The translations under genes were made by a program, and so were the position numbers. Below the pieces are notes generated by a model that saw only the letters and a list, made by a program, of their open reading frames with translations, ran no database searches and was not told where the DNA came from. From the NCBI GenBank assembly GCA_003506635.1, contig DNZB01000095.1, positions 1,691 through 8,099 on the forward strand: DNA of 6,409 nt, given 5' to 3'. The DNA is from Parvularcula sp. (GTDB lineage Bacteria > Pseudomonadota > Alphaproteobacteria > Caulobacterales > Parvularculaceae). Shown piece by piece: positions 1 to 6,119 of this stretch. The first letter of the stretch is position 1; every line of letters begins with the position of its first letter.

Positions 1-398
1 TCCGGCGAGACGAGAAGCGCCGGCGGGCGGGCGCGCTCGATCGATTGCAGCGCCGCGAGCGCATCGCCGAGCGAGGATTGCTGCGCGGCGAGCGAGGCGG
101 CGATTTCCTTTTCGTCCGCCTCAAGCCGCGCCGTCTCGGCGCTGATCTCCCTGATCCGCCGTTCAGCGCCCTGCAGCGCGTCAGCCGCTTCGATCATCCG
201 GTGGCGAAGCGCGGCGACTTCCTTTTCGCGCGCTTTCGCCTCATCGCGAAGCCGCGTTTCCTCGTTGCGGCGTTCTTTCAGCTGTTTTTCGACGTCAGCG
301 AGTTCGCGCTCCTGCTTGCCCGCTTGCGCAAGCGCAGGCCCGGCGCCAGCGAAGGCCAAGGCGAAGGCGAGAACGAGAGCGGCGGCGACGCGAATCAT
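1..398 (-). CDS. envC: EnvC-type murein hydrolase activator, N-terminal part (runs off the window)
   Basis: Proteins of this family sit in the periplasm, where a degenerate or active LytM/M23 domain activates amidases or cuts peptidoglycan at the division septum. Only the first 132 codons are present; the gene continues past position 1. Visible: a Sec signal peptide (basic MIR start, Ala/Leu-rich core at residues 4–20, signal peptidase I site ALA|Q after residue 24), then a long charged heptad-like region at about 28–118 (ADVEKQLKERRNEETRLRDE and onward) expected to form a coiled coil. The segment ALQSIERARPPALLVSP (116–132) matches the point where EnvC-like proteins leave the coiled coil. 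The M23 domain lies outside the window, so catalytic competence cannot be judged. The ATG overlaps the rlmH stop as ATGA (398–395), implying translational coupling. Family assignment rests on coiled coil, signal peptide and gene order; an unrelated coiled-coil periplasmic protein is the less likely alternative. Confidence 0.82.
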   Translation of the reverse strand, partial: MIRVAAALVLAFALAFAGAGPALAQAGKQERELADVEKQLKERRNEETRLRDEAKAREKEVAALRHRMIEAADALQGAERRIREISAETARLEADEKEIAASLAAQQSSLGDALAALQSIERARPPALLVSP

Positions 399-868
399 GC
401 GCGATGATAGGGGTGGCCGGCGAGAATAGTCACGGCGCGATAAATCTGTTCAGCGAGCATCACCCGGACAAGCATATGCGGAAATGTCGCCCTGCCAAAG
501 GCGAGGCGCATGTCAGGCGCCAATGAACGATGGTGTCCGTCCGCACCGCCGATGAGAAAGGCGATTTCGCCGGCGCCCTCGTCCCGCAGACCGGCGATCC
601 GCGCCGCGAAATCCGCACTCGTAAGGACGTCGCCGCGCTCGTCAAGCGCGATTCGGCGCGCGCCTTGCGTCGCCGCCGTGAGCAATTCGCTCTCGCGCGC
701 CTGCCGCTTTTCACCGGTGAGCGATTTTGGCGCCTCGACCTCTGAAATGTCGAACGCTGCGACGCCGACCGCCCGCCCGGCGCCGCGGATGCGCGAGGCG
801 TACTCCTCGATCAGATCGCTTTCCGGGCCCCCGCGCAGCCGTCCGACCGCCGCGACGGTAAGGCGCAT
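395..868 (-). CDS. rlmH: 23S rRNA (pseudouridine(1915)-N3)-methyltransferase RlmH
   Basis: RlmH is a small SPOUT-fold enzyme that uses S-adenosylmethionine to methylate N3 of pseudouridine 1915 in helix 69 of 23S rRNA, acting as a dimer on assembled 70S ribosomes. The 157-residue product is the usual family length and starts MRLTVAAVGRLR. The SPOUT knot is clear: LDERG at 75–79, the glycine-rich SAM loop FLIGGADGH at 104–112, the helix PHMLVRVMLAEQIYRA at 130–145 and the C-terminal HPYHR at 152–156 that forms part of the active site. The ATG at 868–866 is 9 nt after the rsfS stop with no strong Shine-Dalgarno, so it is probably translated from the shared mRNA. Its stop overlaps the envC start by 4 nt. 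RsfS and RlmH both act on the large subunit, so the pairing is functionally coherent. Confidence 0.96.
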   Translation of the reverse strand: MRLTVAAVGRLRGGPESDLIEEYASRIRGAGRAVGVAAFDISEVEAPKSLTGEKRQARESELLTAATQGARRIALDERGDVLTSADFAARIAGLRDEGAGEIAFLIGGADGHHRSLAPDMRLAFGRATFPHMLVRVMLAEQIYRAVTILAGHPYHRA

Positions 869-877
869 GGCGAAAGA

Positions 878-1363
878 TCAGGCGTCTGGCCGGACGGGCG
901 CGCGCGCCGTTTCCGACCAGATGCGCTCAAGATTGTAAAACTGGCGAACCTCTGGCCTGAACAGATGGACGATGACGTCTTCAGCGTCGATCAGCACCCA
1001 GTCGCAGGCGGGCGCGCCTTCCATGCGGGCGCGGCCGAAACCTTGCTCCTTCAGCTTGCGGACGATCTTTTCCGCCATCGCTCCGACATGGCGCGCCGAC
1101 CGGCCCGATGCGACGATCATCGCGTCGGCGATATCGGTCTTGCCGCAAAGATCGATGGTGACGACGTCCTCCGCCTTGTCGTCGTCGAGCTGCGCCTTGA
1201 TCAGCGCGAGCGTCGCTGCCCCGCGTTCATCGGCGGACAGTTCGGCGAGCGACGGTTTCTGGGACTGATCCGCGCGGCCAGCTGCGATTTCGGGCGCGTT
1301 GACGGGCGGAACGATAGCGAGCGCGGGGCCTGCCGGGCGCGCCGGTCGATGGTCGGACGTCAG
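878..1363 (-). CDS. rsfS: Ribosomal silencing factor RsfS, probable CTG start
   Basis: RsfS (DUF143/Iojap family) binds ribosomal protein uL14 on the 50S subunit and blocks 30S joining when nutrients are short. Conserved elements are DDDKAEDVVTIDLCGKTDIA (60–79), MIVASGRSARHVGAMAEKI (82–100), DWVLIDAEDVIVHLF and the closing EVRQFYNLERIW. The first in-frame ATG (1120–1118) opens at MIVASG and would remove the first strand and helix of the fold. The frame stays open to a TAG at 1411–1409, yet has no ATG, GTG or TTG upstream. The best start is CTG at 1363–1361, placed 8 nt after GAGGAG (1377–1372). This gives 161 residues with a Pro/Ala-rich leader of about 45 residues before the core. ATT at 1408–1406 has no Shine-Dalgarno. 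A one-base sequencing error (CTG for ATG, GTG or TTG) is possible. Function is near certain; the start is inferred. Confidence 0.9.
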   Translation of the reverse strand: MTSDHRPARPAGPALAIVPPVNAPEIAAGRADQSQKPSLAELSADERGAATLALIKAQLDDDKAEDVVTIDLCGKTDIADAMIVASGRSARHVGAMAEKIVRKLKEQGFGRARMEGAPACDWVLIDAEDVIVHLFRPEVRQFYNLERIWSETARAPVRPDA

Positions 1364-1371
1364 ATCGGTTT

Positions 1372-1377
1372 CTCCTC
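1372..1377 (-). promoter_or_regulatory. Shine-Dalgarno that sets the rsfS CTG start
   Basis: On the minus strand the sequence reads GAGGAGAAACCGATCTG: a six-base match to the anti-Shine-Dalgarno, an 8-nt spacer and then CTG in the rsfS frame. It is the strongest ribosome binding site seen in this cluster, and no ATG, GTG or TTG lies at the right distance from it. The ATC one base upstream of the CTG is in another frame and meets TGA at once. The site therefore argues for initiation at CTG (1363–1361). Confidence 0.7.
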
Positions 1378-1425
1378 GTCGCCGCGGGCCGTTCCCGCAC
1401 CCGCTAATCTAGTGGGGCCGCGGGG

Positions 1426-1445
1426 TTTCGCCAACCTCGGCGAAA
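1426..1445 (-). repeat. 7-bp inverted repeat between nadD and rsfS
   Basis: TTTCGCC (1426–1432) and GGCGAAA (1439–1445) are perfect inverted repeats around a 6-base loop, 13 nt after the nadD stop. No U-tract follows on the minus strand (CCCC comes next), so it is not a standard terminator. It could be a weak RNA hairpin that protects or processes the nadD–rsfS message, or it could be chance in GC-rich DNA. Confidence 0.3.
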
Positions 1446-1458
1446 AGCCTCAATCTTT

Positions 1459-2067
1459 TCAGGAGGATGGCCGCGCGGCCCGGGCGCGGATCGCGGTTGA
1501 GGACTGCGGGTTCGCTGATTCCGCGAAGAATACCCAGGCCGGCGGCTCCGCGCCCGCGAGCCGCCCGGCGGCGCTTTCCCCCAACCTGAACGGGGCGAGC
1601 GCTTGCGCGGCAGGCGCGTCCCGCACCGCCGACTCGTACCCTGGCCGGCTGAAAACCGCCATCGGCGCAAGGTTTGCGATCCCCCTCCAGTCGCGCCAGC
1701 GATGAAATGCGGCGAGGCTGTCTGCGCCCATCAGCCAGACAAAATCGATTTGCGGCCAGAGCGCGCGCAATGTCTCCAGCGTATCGACCGTATACTGAAG
1801 ACCTTTGCGCTCCTCGAAATTGGAGACGATGATGCGCGGGTGGTCGGAAACCCTGCGCGCCGTTTTCAGCCGCTCCTCGTAAGGGGCGTAATCGGCGGCG
1901 TCCTTCAGCGGATTGCCGGGCGAGACGAGCCACCAGACGGCGTCAAGGCGAAGCCGTTTCAGGGCGAGCAGCGATATCTCGCGATGGCCTTCATGCGCTG
2001 GATTGAAGGAGCCGCCAAGGAGCCCGACGCGCGAGGTGTCGTGCCGTTGCGGGATCAAGGCGTCCAC
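1459..2067 (-). CDS. nadD: Nicotinate-nucleotide adenylyltransferase NadD
   Basis: NadD transfers AMP from ATP to nicotinate mononucleotide to make deamido-NAD, the shared step of de novo and salvage NAD synthesis in the cytoplasm. The Rossmann-type nucleotidyltransferase signature is complete: [11 protein letters not shown] at 18–28 (the GxFxPxHxGH ATP-binding motif), [11 protein letters not shown] at 45–55, YTVDTL at 92–97, WLMGADSL at 111–118 and SSTAIR at 189–194, matching the family's ISSTxIR motif. Length, 202 residues, is normal. The longest frame starts at GTG 2067–2065 and overlaps the obgE end by 13 nt, with no convincing Shine-Dalgarno. Codon 4 is a TTG (2058–2056) that overlaps the obgE stop as TTGA and has GGGGTGGA just upstream, giving a 199-residue alternative. 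Both begin ahead of the conserved RVGLLGGSF, so function is unaffected. Either start implies coupling to obgE translation. Confidence 0.95.
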   Translation of the reverse strand: MDALIPQRHDTSRVGLLGGSFNPAHEGHREISLLALKRLRLDAVWWLVSPGNPLKDAADYAPYEERLKTARRVSDHPRIIVSNFEERKGLQYTVDTLETLRALWPQIDFVWLMGADSLAAFHRWRDWRGIANLAPMAVFSRPGYESAVRDAPAAQALAPFRLGESAAGRLAGAEPPAWVFFAESANPQSSTAIRARAARPSS

Positions 2068-3092
2068 CCCGCGGGCTTCGGCGCCCCTTCAGCGGCGAGC
2101 GCGCCGCCCGCCTTCATGGTCATCAGATCGCGGAGCAATTCCTTGAGCCCCGCGCCCGAAACGCCGGAGATCGACCGCGCCGGTCGGCCCGCCGCCTTCG
2201 ACAGGGCCTTCAGCCTCGCTTTCAATGTCGCCTCGTCAAGCGCATCGATCTTGTTGAGGCAAAGGATTTCCGGCTTTTCCGAAAGGCCGGCGCCATAGGC
2301 GAAAAGCTCGCCGCGCACGGTGCGATAGTCGCCGGCGACATCCTCCGACGTCGCATCGACGAGATGCACGACGCCCGCGCACCGCTCGACATGGCCGAGG
2401 AAGCGGTCGCCGATCCCCGCCCCTTCGTGCGCGCCCTCGATAAGGCCCGGGATGTCAGCGAGCACGAAGCTTTCGCCTTCGTTCAACCGCACGACGCCGA
2501 GGCCCGGGTGAAGCGTCGTGAACGGATAATCGGCGATCTTCGGCTTCGCCGCCGTCACCGCGGCGAGCAGCGTCGATTTTCCGGCGTTCGGCAGGCCGAC
2601 AAGGCCGAAATCGGCGATCAGCTTCAGGCGCAGCCAGACGGTGCGCTCCTCCGCCGGCTGGCCGGGATTGGCGCGCACCGGCGCACGGTTCGTCGACGAT
2701 TTGAAGTGCGCGTTGCCGAAGCCGCCATTACCGCCCCGGGCGAGAAGGGCGCGCTCGCCCGGCCTGTCGAGATCGGCGATCAGCGTTTCTTCGTCCTCTT
2801 CAAATATCTGTGTGCCGACCGGCACCTTGATGACGAGATCAGCGCCGTCGGCCCCGGTGCGGTTCGAACCCTCGCCGGGGCGGCCGTTCTTCGCCTCAAA
2901 ATGCTGCTGGTAGCGAAAGTCGATCAGCGTGTTGAGGTTCTCGACCGCTTCCGCGAACACATGCCCGCCGCGCCCGCCGTCGCCGCCATTCGGGCCGCCC
3001 ATTTCGATGAATTTTTCGCGCCTGAACGACAAGCACCCGGCGCCGCCGGCGCCGCTGGCGATGTAGATTTTCGCGCGATCGAGGAATTTCAT
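2055..3092 (-). CDS. obgE: Obg family GTPase ObgE/CgtA
   Basis: ObgE is an essential ribosome-associated GTPase in 50S maturation that also responds to guanine nucleotides and ppGpp in stress and cell-cycle control. The 345-residue product begins [19 protein letters not shown]. The N-terminal Obg domain (about 1–158) has the glycine-rich runs [15 protein letters not shown] (32–46) and [13 protein letters not shown] (118–130). The G domain follows: G1 GLPNAGKST at 166–174, DYPFTTLHP switch region at 188–196, G3 DIPG at 213–216, G4 NKID at 280–283 and G5 SGVSGAG at 309–315. There is no large C-terminal extension, only a short Ala/Pro-rich tail. An in-frame GTG at 3128 would add 12 residues absent from the family norm, so the ATG at 3092–3090 is preferred, although it lacks a Shine-Dalgarno. 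It leads the minus-strand cluster. The usual upstream partners rplU and rpmA are not next to it here. Confidence 0.97.
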   Translation of the reverse strand: MKFLDRAKIYIASGAGGAGCLSFRREKFIEMGGPNGGDGGRGGHVFAEAVENLNTLIDFRYQQHFEAKNGRPGEGSNRTGADGADLVIKVPVGTQIFEEDEETLIADLDRPGERALLARGGNGGFGNAHFKSSTNRAPVRANPGQPAEERTVWLRLKLIADFGLVGLPNAGKSTLLAAVTAAKPKIADYPFTTLHPGLGVVRLNEGESFVLADIPGLIEGAHEGAGIGDRFLGHVERCAGVVHLVDATSEDVAGDYRTVRGELFAYGAGLSEKPEILCLNKIDALDEATLKARLKALSKAAGRPARSISGVSGAGLKELLRDLMTMKAGGALAAEGAPKPAGWTP

Positions 3093-3209
3093 GAGCCCGC
3101 TTATAGGGATTTTTCCCGGCCGCGCCACGCCGGGCCGAAGCTGTCGAACAGGGGTGCGATAGGCTTGCGGTGCGGCTAGAAGCCGGAGGTCCTGCCGCCC
3201 GGAGCCTTC
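3093..3209. promoter_or_regulatory. Divergent intergenic region obgE / OYE-family gene
   Basis: This 117-nt spacer separates two divergent units and must hold promoters for both unless transcription reads in from outside. On the minus strand a short GGGA-AAAA-TCCC inverted repeat (3106–3117) precedes the TATAAG. On the plus strand GGAG (3201–3204) sits 5 nt before the oxidoreductase ATG and is its ribosome binding site. I see no convincing plus-strand -35/-10 pair, operator palindrome or tRNA. Confidence 0.4.
3100..3105 (-). promoter_or_regulatory. Possible -10 element for obgE
   Basis: TATAAG on the minus strand lies 7 nt ahead of the obgE ATG, in otherwise GC-rich DNA. If it is a sigma-70-type -10 box, transcription would start at or within a base or two of the ATG, giving a leaderless message; this fits the absence of a Shine-Dalgarno. 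I see no good -35 hexamer at 16–18 nt. The call is tentative. Confidence 0.3.
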
Positions 3210-4316
3210 ATGTCAAAACCCGTCCAAATCCTCTTCACGCCGTTTCGCATCGGAAACCTGACACTCAAAAACCGCATCGTCATGGCGCCGATGACGCGGT
3301 CGTTCTCGCGGGGGAGCGTCCCCGGCGACGACGTCACCGCCTATTACCGGCGGCGGGCTGAGGGCGGCGTCGGGCTCATTCTGTCCGAGGGCGTCCATCC
3401 CAACACGACGACCGCGGACGGCACGCCGAACGTGCCCGACATTGTGACGCCGGCCGCCAAGGAGGGCTGGCGCAAGGTCGCGTCGGAAGTCAAAGCCGCC
3501 GGCGGAGCGATGGGACTGCAACTCTGGCATGAGGGGCCCTATCGCAATCCGGCGAAGTCGGCGCATCCTGATATCCCGTCATGGTCGGCCTCTGGCCTCA
3601 AGGTTCCGGACAAAGGGCCGCTGTGGGCGCCGATGACGGAGGCGGAAATCGAGACCGCGATCGAGGAATTCGTCGCCGCCGCCGTCGCGACGAAGGAGGC
3701 GGGCTTTGCCTGCGCCGAATTCCACGGCGCGCACAGCTATCTCATCGACAGCTTCTTTTGGGACAAGACGAACCGCCGGACCGACAAATGGGGCGGCGAT
3801 TGGACGGGGCGCACGCGCATGGCGGCGGAGATTATCCGCCGTACCCGGACAAAGGTCGGACCGGATTTCCCGCTCATCATCCGAATTTCGCAATGGAAGC
3901 AGCAGGACTTCGACGCGAAATGCGCTGAGACGCCGCAGGAATTTGAGCAATGGCTGGCGCCGCTCGCCGATGCGGGCATTGACGCATTCCACTGTTCGCA
4001 GCGGCGGTTCTGGGAGCCCGCCTTCGACGGATCGGACCTTAACGCCGCCGGCTGGGCGAAGAAGCTGACCGGCAAGCCGACGATTTCGGTCGGCTCCGTC
4101 GGCCTTTCGGGCGAATTCACCGCGACCTATGGCGGCGAGGTGTCAAAGCCGGCCTCGCTCGACCGCCTTGTTGAGATGATGGAGCGCGGCGATTTCGACC
4201 TGATCGCGGTCGGCCGCGCGCTTTTGCAAGACCCTCAGTGGGCGGAGAAAGTCAGAACCGGCCGCACGGATGAGTTGAAAGAGTTTTCAAAAGACGCGCT
4301 CGGCGTCCTTTACTGA
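3210..4316 (+). CDS. NADH:flavin oxidoreductase, Old Yellow Enzyme-related (group 5-like)
   Basis: This is an FMN-dependent TIM-barrel ene-reductase that would use NAD(P)H to reduce activated C=C bonds or similar electrophiles in the cytoplasm; the natural substrate is unknown. The 368-residue protein shows [20 protein letters not shown] (11–30), where T29 takes the flavin-tuning Thr position of classical OYEs rather than the Cys of YqjM types; QLWHEGPYR (104–112); the proton-donor/substrate pair H172 and H175 with Y177 in [13 protein letters not shown]; barrel Arg225; and the FMN-phosphate segments GSVG (295–298) and [11 protein letters not shown] (334–344). The signatures [14 protein letters not shown] and [10 protein letters not shown] differ from common OYEs and match, from memory, the OYE_like_5_FMN subgroup. 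The start has GGAG 5 nt upstream and matches the family N-terminus. It leads a two-gene unit with the glutathione S-transferase. Confidence 0.92.
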   Translation: MSKPVQILFTPFRIGNLTLKNRIVMAPMTRSFSRGSVPGDDVTAYYRRRAEGGVGLILSEGVHPNTTTADGTPNVPDIVTPAAKEGWRKVASEVKAAGGAMGLQLWHEGPYRNPAKSAHPDIPSWSASGLKVPDKGPLWAPMTEAEIETAIEEFVAAAVATKEAGFACAEFHGAHSYLIDSFFWDKTNRRTDKWGGDWTGRTRMAAEIIRRTRTKVGPDFPLIIRISQWKQQDFDAKCAETPQEFEQWLAPLADAGIDAFHCSQRRFWEPAFDGSDLNAAGWAKKLTGKPTISVGSVGLSGEFTATYGGEVSKPASLDRLVEMMERGDFDLIAVGRALLQDPQWAEKVRTGRTDELKEFSKDALGVLY

Positions 4317-4326
4317 AAGGTCATTC

Positions 4327-4998
4327 ATGATCGCCGTTCATCACCTCGAAAATTCCCGCTCGCAGCGCGTCTTGTGGCTGCTTGAAGAGCTTGGCGTTCC
4401 TTACGAGGTCAAACGCTACGCGCGCGACAAGAAGACGAACCTCGCGCCGGGGGAATTGCTGAAGGTTCACCCGACCGGCAAGTCGCCGGTCATCGAAGAC
4501 GCCGGCGCGGCGATCGCCGAGACCGGCGCTATCGTCGAGCACATAATCGAAACGCATGGCGGCGGGCGCCTCGCGCCGGAGCGCGGCGCGCCCGAATGGA
4601 GGCGCTATCGCTACTGGATGCACGCGGCCGAAGGTTCTTACATGCCCCCGCTCGTCCTCACCTTGATGCTCGCGCGCATGGAAACCGCGCCGATGCCTTT
4701 CTTCGCGCGGCCGATCGCGAAGACGCTGACCGGCGCCGTGCGTGACGGCTATCTCAACCACACGATCGCCGGGCTGTTCACCTATCTCGACGCCGAGCTC
4801 GGCAAGTCCGCGTTCCTCGCCGGAAACGACCTCACCGGCGCCGACATCATGATGAGCTTTCCGGCAGAGGCGATGCTGCAGCGCGGACCGGCGGCGCTGA
4901 AGACGCCGCGCCTCAAAGCGTATGTCGAAGCGCTGCAAGCGCGGCCCGCCCATAAGCGCGCGCTTGAGCGCGGCGGGCCTTATTCGCTGCTCGCCTGA
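4327..4998 (+). CDS. Glutathione S-transferase family protein (Gtt1-like)
   Basis: A 223-residue cytosolic GST that would conjugate glutathione to electrophiles or reduce peroxides. The N-terminal thioredoxin-like domain (about 1–80) starts HHLENSRSQRVLWLLEELGV, the pattern of Gtt1-like proteins in which Ser10/Arg11 occupy the glutathione-activating position. GKSPVIED (51–58) carries the cis-Pro P54, and ETGAI (65–69) the gamma-glutamyl-binding Glu/Thr. The all-helical C-terminal domain (about 90–220) contains LTGADIMMSF (169–178), the conserved N-capping box with T170 and D173. The ATG is 10 nt after the oxidoreductase stop, with AAAGG (4316–4320) 6 nt upstream, so the two are almost certainly cotranscribed. 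A strong terminator follows directly. The family call is firm; substrate and exact class are inferred. There is no sign of truncation. Confidence 0.93.
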   Translation: MIAVHHLENSRSQRVLWLLEELGVPYEVKRYARDKKTNLAPGELLKVHPTGKSPVIEDAGAAIAETGAIVEHIIETHGGGRLAPERGAPEWRRYRYWMHAAEGSYMPPLVLTLMLARMETAPMPFFARPIAKTLTGAVRDGYLNHTIAGLFTYLDAELGKSAFLAGNDLTGADIMMSFPAEAMLQRGPAALKTPRLKAYVEALQARPAHKRALERGGPYSLLA

Positions 4999-5001
4999 AT
5001 G

Positions 5002-5032
5002 AAAAAAGCCGCCCTAAAGGGGGCGGCTTTTC
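5002..5032. terminator. Bidirectional rho-independent terminator between convergent genes
   Basis: A perfect 11-bp stem, AAAAGCCGCCC (5004–5014) with GGGCGGCTTTT (5021–5031), closes on a 6-nt loop (TAAAGG). The plus strand ends in TTTT and the minus strand in six Ts (5007–5002), so it can stop transcription from both the GST unit and the opposite TPR gene. It lies 5 nt after the GST stop and about 19 nt after the TPR stop, in a 52-nt convergent gap that holds nothing else. Confidence 0.9.
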
Positions 5033-5050
5033 AGAAAGATCATACTCGAA

Positions 5051-5998
5051 TTACTCGCCGTCCTTGAGAAGCGGCATCGGGGCTTCGTTCGCCGAGGCAG
5101 GCGTCACGGGCGTTGCGCTTTCCTTCAGCGCCGGCGCCGGCGTTTCTTTCGCCGCCGCCTTTTTCGGGGCCGGCTTGTCGTCGAATTTCGGCGTTTCAAC
5201 CTCGTCCGCCGCGAATTCCTGCCAATATGCCGGCTGGTTCATCAGCGCCCGGAAATAATCGATGTTCTGGTCTGCGATCTGCGGCGGCAGGTCGGAGCGG
5301 GCGAGGCGTTCGGCTTCGGCCATTTCGCCTTTCAGCGCCAGAACGAGCGCAAGGTTCTGACGCACGCGCGCATCCGCCCCGCGCGCGCCGACCGCGGCGC
5401 GCAAGACCTGCTTGGCGCTCGAAAGGTCGCCGTCGAGGGCGTAAGAAAGGCCCTTGTTGTTGAGGATGAGCGGCGAACCCGGCGCATAGGTGAGCGCGGT
5501 GTCGTATTTTGCGCGCGCAAGCTTGTGTTCGCCGATCTGGTCGAGCGCGACGCCGAAGGCGGAAAGAACGCGCCATTCCTGCGGGCTGAGCTCCGCGGCT
5601 TTTTCAAAATAGCGGACCGCCTCGAATGCGCGGCCTGCTTCAACGAGCGCGCGGCCGGCTTCAAGATTGGCGCCCGTGTGCTCGGCGTTGGCGTTCGCCG
5701 CGCGAGTGATGACCTTGACGGCCTCTTCGTTCGAGCGGATTTTCCGCAGAGCGGCCGAGTAGGCGACCGCCGCATTCACGTCACGCGGGTTCTGGTCGTA
5801 TTTCGAGCCCCAGAAGGAGGCCGCTGCGATCGGGTCCATGTCGCCGTTCGCCGATGGATCGGTGAAAACGCCGATTTCATCCTTGTAGTTGACGCTGTCG
5901 TCGCCGGCGGTCAGATCCTTTCCGCCTGTGGCGCAGGCGGCGAGTGCAAGAACGCTGACGGCGGCGCCGGCGCGCAAGGCTGAGAGTTTCAAATTCAT
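5051..5998 (-). CDS. TPR-repeat lipoprotein, TadD-like
   Basis: A 315-residue envelope protein whose tandem tetratricopeptide repeats would scaffold protein–protein contacts. The N-terminus MNLKLSALRAGAAVSVLALA ends in the lipobox LAAC, with Cys22 as the lipidated residue; T-G at +2/+3 gives no Asp retention signal, and outer-membrane attachment is expected by analogy with E. coli rules. After a linker (about 23–62), TPR-like helical pairs span about 66–236, with motifs such as NEEAVKVITRA, AFEAVRYFEKAAELSP, HKLARAKYDTALTYAPGSPL and DLSSAKQVLRAAV. The block ARVRQNLALVLALKG...ERLARSDLPP resembles TadD of Flp/Tad pilus systems. The tail (about 265–315) is Lys/Ala/Pro-rich and probably disordered. 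GAGG lies 8 nt before the ATG. No tad genes are adjacent, so it may be a solitary paralogue with another role. TadD kinship is inferred from remembered sequence patterns. Confidence 0.85.
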   Translation of the reverse strand: MNLKLSALRAGAAVSVLALAACATGGKDLTAGDDSVNYKDEIGVFTDPSANGDMDPIAAASFWGSKYDQNPRDVNAAVAYSAALRKIRSNEEAVKVITRAANANAEHTGANLEAGRALVEAGRAFEAVRYFEKAAELSPQEWRVLSAFGVALDQIGEHKLARAKYDTALTYAPGSPLILNNKGLSYALDGDLSSAKQVLRAAVGARGADARVRQNLALVLALKGEMAEAERLARSDLPPQIADQNIDYFRALMNQPAYWQEFAADEVETPKFDDKPAPKKAAAKETPAPALKESATPVTPASANEAPMPLLKDGE

Positions 5999-6119
5999 GG
6001 CGGAGTCCTCACGGGCGAATTGATCGCCGGGGATGATTGCGAAATCTCTTCAATAAAGGTTTAACTCTGAAAAGCGGGGCGAATTCACCGCGCAACAAGG
6101 TTCGTTAACGGAGCGTTTC
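5999..6119. promoter_or_regulatory. Divergent promoter region, TPR lipoprotein / aminopeptidase
   Basis: This 121-nt spacer is locally AT-richer (6041–6066) than the rest of the window and must drive both divergent genes. It holds TCAA-N7-TTAA at 6050–6064, read on the minus strand as TTAA-N7-TTGA, one base from the alphaproteobacterial CtrA site TTAA-N7-TTAA; further TTAAC-type half-sites lie at 6061–6065 and 6105–6109. A 5-bp inverted repeat, GGCGA-ATTGA-TCGCC (6014–6028), falls in the leader of the TPR gene. Ribosome binding sites are GAGG (6010–6007, minus) and GGAG (6110–6113, plus). I cannot assign -35/-10 boxes with confidence. Confidence 0.4.

Noticed and set aside
45..407. Plus-strand open frame opposite the envC N-terminus
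   Set aside because: The minus-strand reading shows a signal peptide and coiled coil and overlaps rlmH by ATGA; the plus-strand product has no such features.
878..1120. rsfS as an 80-residue protein from the internal ATG
   Set aside because: It starts inside the conserved core (MIVASG) and would lack the family's first strand and helix; no Shine-Dalgarno supports it.
965..1705. Long plus-strand open frame (246 codons) opposite rsfS and nadD
   Set aside because: It is antisense to two clearly conserved genes, has no recognisable motif, and its composition is what GC-rich coding DNA gives on the opposite strand.
2364..3179. Plus-strand open frame (271 codons) opposite obgE
   Set aside because: It mirrors the highly conserved obgE; the Arg/Ala/Val-rich product shows no domain and no proper ribosome binding site.
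3093..3209. A tRNA or small RNA gene in the obgE / oxidoreductase spacer
   Set aside because: I find no cloverleaf arms, no T-loop GTTCGA-type motif in context, and no terminator; only GC-rich partial repeats.
4321..4953. Minus-strand open frame (210 codons) opposite the GST gene
   Set aside because: Arg-rich shadow of the GST reading frame with no recognisable domain. A good terminator lies upstream of it on that strand, so transcription is unlikely.
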